The notes beneath the pieces were generated by a model that was not told where the DNA came from, did no database searches, and was given only the letters and a program-made list of their open reading frames with translations. This document shows positions 59,738 through 64,000 of a stretch of 64,000 nt of DNA, piece by piece (within the stretch, counting starts at the first letter, position 1; every line of letters begins with the position of its first letter). This DNA is from Boesenbergia rotunda (Eukaryota; Streptophyta; Magnoliopsida; Zingiberales; Zingiberaceae), in contig JAGFNQ010001130.1 of the NCBI GenBank assembly GCA_024364735.1, positions 113,574 through 177,573 on the forward strand, read 5' to 3'. The position numbers and the translations under genes were made by a program.

Positions 59738-61204
59738 TGTAATGCCCGTAAAATCCTCAATTTTTACATGAACACTAATATGAATATTAGTACAATTCTT
59801 AATGGATTGTAGGTGAAATTCTAGTATAATTCTTAATGGGTTTTATGTGAGTTTTTAGAAAATAAATAAAAGGGGAAAGAACCAAAAAAATAGTAATCGC
59901 CAAGGTTTGAACCTTGGACTTAGGTGGTAGTAAAGCCTTATAATAAATGGGATAACCAGTAGCCCCAACAGGGGTGTGCTGTTAGAGAGGAGAGGAAAAT
60001 TATTGTTAAGGGTAGGGAATGTGAAGAGGCACTATGTGAAGAAGGTGAAGAGACACTTGTGAAGAGACAAAAGGCATTATAAATTCTCTTCTTCCTCCTT
60101 CTTCCATCCCCACCGAAATTCTATCTCCCTCTCCCATTGCCAAAAATCTCATCTAGGGTCTCTCCCCTAGAATGCTTCACAAGGGAGATCTCTTGAAGAC
60201 TTAAGACCCCTTATAAGGCGAGAAGAACAAAGGAGATCCTAAGAGCAAGGAGGTCTTCATCGCTCTCAATTTAAGGGTATATAGATTGGTGGTAACCAAG
60301 CAAAAGAGGTATGTCTCCCCTCACCTGTAGTATAATTGCTTTTATGCTTGCTAATGATTTCCTATGATATGATATGTGTTATATGAAGGTTATATGATAT
60401 TTATGTCACATATGGTTGCTTGAAGGTTTCGGCCAAGTCCTAGTTTTAGGCTTAGGAGGAGGCTAAAAATCCTAAGTATGCTTCCTATTGTCTTTTGAGA
60501 TCAAGAGCATATTCCATGATTCATCAAATGACATAATAATGTTGGCATGCTTCTATGTTACTTTATGATTATGTTAGGCCTTATTCTTGTATGCTTTATG
60601 TTATGCTTCATGTATCATGATTATGTTTAGGCCCTTTAGGGCATATATACCTATGTTATGCATGACTTATGAACGATAGAATGTCTAAAAGATGATAAGA
60701 GCATTCTTTATGAAAAGAAAGGAAACATGATAAGCTATTTTACTTTTGTATGGGCTTATACCGGACCCTAAAAAGGACCTTGGGATGAGCTCCTACGTTG
60801 CCCCTAGGCCGAAGGAGTCCTAGTGAGTAATGGTACGGTCGACAGTTGATGGTCGACGACCCACAGAAAAATAAGGGGTCGCTGAATGGGCCGCCAAATG
60901 GGCCGGGTCGTTACAATAAAAAAATTATGAATGTGGTACAATGTCGGGCCCTTATGTTGAGAGTTATGTTCAAGTACTTATACATATATGTTTTCAAAGA
61001 AACATCCCTCATGCATAAAGACATTTATCTCATATTATGTGCCTACTTGAATTACCATACTTGAAGTTGAAGTACTCTTGTGATATGAATCTTCTTTCCA
61101 TATGTTGTTGTTTAACTTTCTCTATGTCCAATTCATGACGCATGGTTTTTGTGAGTAGGAAAGGATCTTACTAAGCCTATGTGCTTATAGTTTAGTGTTT
61201 TCCT
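59738..61204 (+). repeat. Gypsy LTR-like sequence
   Basis: Starts TGTAATGCCCGTAAAA, has a plus-strand TATA word (GCATTATAAATTC near 60075) and a CT-rich leader. It contains GGGTCGTTACA at 60905-60915, a possible LTR end if the remaining 290 bases are something else. The later CTTACTAAGCCTATGTGCTTA is also common in long Gypsy LTRs, so the LTR may run to 61204. No pol. Confidence 0.4.
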
Positions 61205-62237
61205 TGATGGATCGACTGGCGTTTCTAGAGGGGGGGTGAATAGAGACTTTCGAACCCCTTTCTTCCTACACGGTTAGTTGCACAACGGAATATACAATAA
61301 AAATAATTAAACAAATACTAACCAATGCTAACACGGAAGATTTACTTGGTATCCACCCCGGACGGGTGACTAATCCAAGAATCCGTCGGTGGATCACTCC
61401 CCGGATAACCTCTAGCTAGCTCTCGTCGCTCCTTATGGGTGGAGAAACCTCGCAACAATCCCAAGCAAACCTCTGAGCACAAAGACTACTATCTTGCCTT
61501 TAACCAAGACAAGATTCGTCAAGAAACTCAGCCACCACGAAGTCTTCTTTAAATAGGACTCGGGCTGAAACCCTCACTACCAGTCGACTGCCCCCAGGGC
61601 AGTCGACAGGTGCCACTGAAATTCGACCGATGCACCCCCAACGTTCGAATTCTCAGCCAACTCACCAGCCGCTACCAGTCGACTGCTCCCAGGGCAGTCG
61701 ACTGGTCCAGTGGCCAGACCCTTTCTGTGAGTTTTACCAGTCGACTGCCCCAATGGCAGTCGACTGCCCTACTCACACACCTAGGGTTTCCCATCTTGAG
61801 TACACTTCTCTCAGCACTCGACCCTAGGACTTTCTCGAGTACAATCACACAGCACTCGTACCCTCACGACTCGACTGACTCCTCCTCCGCAGCCTCGACT
61901 GTTGCCTTCGCGCCCTCTTCATCTTCGGGTCCCGTCCCTCGGATGCACGCAAGCCTCCAGCTTGCCTCCATGCCATCCTTCACGCATGCCTCGAAGTCTG
62001 CGCCCATCAGCTCATCGTCCCTGCTCTCCAAGGTCCCTCGGATGCGCACGTAAGCCTCCAGCTTGCTTCCATGCCATCCTTCTCCGTACCGAGGCCGTCC
62101 AGTCAAGTCCATATGTGTAACCTGTACAACCTACACACTCAACATACACATATAAGAACACAAGGGTAAACCTAACTCAAACCCTTTGCCCAAACATCAA
62201 AACACTTGGTCACTCCGGACCACAGATTGCCTCAACA
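61205..62237 (-). repeat. 3' LTR of second gag-only copy
   Basis: TGATGGATCG...CCTCAACA. CAGTCGACTG palindromes cluster at 61580-61770; the PPT (minus strand, CATCAAAAAGGGAGAGAT) adjoins at 62238. Confidence 0.88.
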
Positions 62238-63525
62238 ATCTCTCCCTTTTTGATGTTTGGCAATACGTTTAAGTTAGGGAAAACAAATAGTATAGAATAG
62301 CAAAAACAATGCTAAACAAATGCATATGCAATGCATACATGGATCCTATCCCAAGGCATCCCACACCTAACCCTCCAAGTTAGGAATTTTCAACAACGGG
62401 ATCCTATCCCAAGGCATCCCACACCTAACCCTCCAAGTTAGGAATTTCCATACCTAACTTCCCAAGGTTAGGAATCTTCCACAAAATGAGCTTTTTAAAG
62501 CTTCTTCAAAGCTCCCCCTTCATTGGACTTACAAAGGCTTTTTAAGAACCTCTCCAAGGTTCTCCTTACGCCAAGAATGGAGCAACCATGCTCCCCCTTA
62601 ATCTCAACTCCCCCTAAACCTAGGGTTTCTAGCAAAGGTATATTTGGTTTCCCAACTTAAACCCAACACTTCTCCCCCTTTGCCTAACATCAAAAAGAAC
62701 CCAACAATATCCCAATTATCGGTTCTTTTATCCCCAATGACCATAAACAATGTGTACTAGCCCCCCATACACTTGTTTTACATCATTTGGACCCCAAACC
62801 AGCTGCTGATACAAAAATCAGCCTTGACTAGTCGACTGCCCCTCAGGGCAGTCGACTGATACTCTGAAAACTAGAGTACTAGCCCAATATTGGGATTTGG
62901 ACCCCAATATCCCAATTATCGGTTCTTTTAATCCCCAATGACCATAAACAATGTGTACTAGCCCCCCATACACTTGTTTTACATCATTTGAACCCCAAAC
63001 CAGCTGCTGATACAAAAATCAGCCTTGACCAGTCGACTGCCCCTCAGGGCAGTCGACTGATACTCTGAAAACTAGAATTTCAGCCTTTCTGACGAAATTC
63101 AGAAATGCGCCAGAAATTTCACAAATCTCCAAAAATTCTCAAATTTTGTGGAGAGGTTTGTGGTACACATATCTACTTGGGAAAATACACTCCAAAATGT
63201 ATCTATCACCATTCCCAAGTTTGACACAAAACCCAAAAACTAGCAAAAAGGTTCACTCAAACCTTAACCAAAAGTCCTAGTTTTGGTTTCCCCTTGATGT
63301 CTCTGCCCATGCCAACCCACAATGCATCCCTAGCATTGATTTACATGGCAATCACACACCAAAAACTAATTTTCATGCAATATGACCCCAATGTCATATT
63401 TCCATGCATGAAACTCAAAAACACCTTGCCAAAACCCAAGAATTGAGACTCAAGTCCGTCTCCAATTTCTTTGGCACACTCCATGGTCCAACTAGACCTC
63501 TAGAAGGAACCCTCCAAAGATCCAT
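62238..63525 (-). other. 3' untranslated region of second gag-only copy
   Basis: Two local duplications. A unit of about 58 bp with GGATCCTATCCCAAGGCATC starts at 62341 and 62399. A unit of about 201 bp around CCATAAACAATGTGTACTAG starts at 62741 and 62942. Each long unit carries CAGTCGACTGCCC and GGGCAGTCGACTG or near versions (perfect 13-bp arms, 4-base loop, at 63030-63059). Confidence 0.85.
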
Positions 63526-64000
63526 TCACCATATATCCCAAAGGCTCCTAGAGCTCCCCCTTGAGCTCTTAGCCCTAACCACCTCCCTAGGTGACTCAAC
63601 CATCACTAGGCCACATCGGTGTTCCACCGGTGACTCTTGGCCTACAAACTCAACCCTCTTAACCTTAAACACCTTATCTTTGGTTAAGTCATTTCTTTTT
63701 CCTTTAAATGGCACCCCTTTGCCATTTTTGGACTCCCCCTTCTTGCCATAATCATATGCTGCCCTAGCATATTTCTTTCCCTTGGCATGAGAGTTCTTAG
63801 ACCGGTATCCCAACCCCGATCTATCATTGGTGCGGTTTAAACCACCCAACACCATATCTAAACCCTTAGATCCAATAGTGAATCTCTCTAGGGTTTTCTC
63901 TAACCTATCAAGCTTTTCCCTTAAAGCTTGATTTTCCCTTTCTAGGTTCCTAAACCTAGAATCCATATGTCCACTTCGGACATTCCTAGACCTACCCTCC
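63526..64000 (-). CDS. gag: Gag C-terminal part, gag-only element copy 2 (continues past the window)
   Basis: The minus strand is open from the window edge to the stop at 63526. It includes the HMDSRFRNLERENQALREKL coiled coil, DRLEKTLERFTIGSKG, GLGYRSKNSHAKGKKYA, a Lys-rich segment and the end RGSSRSLWDIW. It aligns with 19240-18786 of copy 1 but has sense codons (CGA, GAA) where copy 1 has two stops. It is therefore the better preserved copy and shows that the coiled coil belongs to gag. The N-terminal half and zinc knuckles would lie beyond 64000. Confidence 0.8.
   Translation of the reverse strand, partial: EGRSRNVRSGHMDSRFRNLERENQALREKLDRLEKTLERFTIGSKGLDMVLGGLNRTNDRSGLGYRSKNSHAKGKKYARAAYDYGKKGESKNGKGVPFKGKRNDLTKDKVFKVKRVEFVGQESPVEHRCGLVMVESPREVVRAKSSRGSSRSLWDIW

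Larger units (their letters stand above)
61205..64000 (-). mobile_element. Second copy of the gag-only Copia family, partial
   Basis: 3' LTR, 3' untranslated region and the C-terminal half of gag on the minus strand, in the same order as 15859-19745. The window ends inside gag. No pol lies between gag and the LTR here either. Confidence 0.88.

Overview
The window is nuclear DNA of a flowering plant, almost all of it transposable elements. Support: plant Copia and Athila-type Gypsy retrotransposons, primer-binding sites for plant initiator-Met and Asp tRNAs, a Mutator-like element with a spliced Ulp1-protease gene, and no cellular host gene, tRNA or rRNA that I can see. The species cannot be told from this sequence.

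1-6520: the end of a Mutator-like (MULE) element. It carries a ten-exon Ulp1/SENP-like cysteine-protease gene on the minus strand (2794-6052). It also has three arrays of a short palindrome built on GGCCCA/TGGGCC, two beside the gene and one inside its second intron, plus eight copies of a 158-bp hairpin-containing unit. 6526-11132: AT-rich DNA, a decayed minus-strand Copia 5' end, a Gypsy-like LTR and a fragment of another Copia LTR.

11133-34743: a Russian-doll nest resolved by target-site duplications (TSDs). A solo LTR (TSD GATGG) was hit by a plus-strand Copia (11347-33276, TSD CACTA). That was hit by a minus-strand gag-only Copia (15859-30999, TSD ATTTT/ATTTC). That was hit by a plus-strand Copia with gag and pol (19746-29142, TSD GAAAC). 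The innermost element has the most similar LTRs (about 0.5 % different), as the nesting order requires. The solo LTR itself sits in a minus-strand Copia LTR (10634-11132 and 34749-34811) whose pol remains reappear at 57067-58718.

35381-57061: a fourth plus-strand Copia (TSD ACTAG), also without pol, whose left LTR is split by a 14.3-kb Athila-type Gypsy (36104-50390, TSD CTAAC). 58719-61204: two LTR-like sequences. 61205-64000: a second copy of the gag-only minus-strand family, cut by the window edge.

The plus-strand Copia elements form one superfamily of related LTRs: direct repeats upstream, GGGCGCCC-type palindromes and G-boxes before a TATA box, PBS tggtatcagagc, and PPT aaaaagggggagat. 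Only the innermost carries pol; the others keep parts of gag and would depend on enzymes supplied in trans. Three of them share a conserved non-coding module after gag, the least explained sequence in the window.
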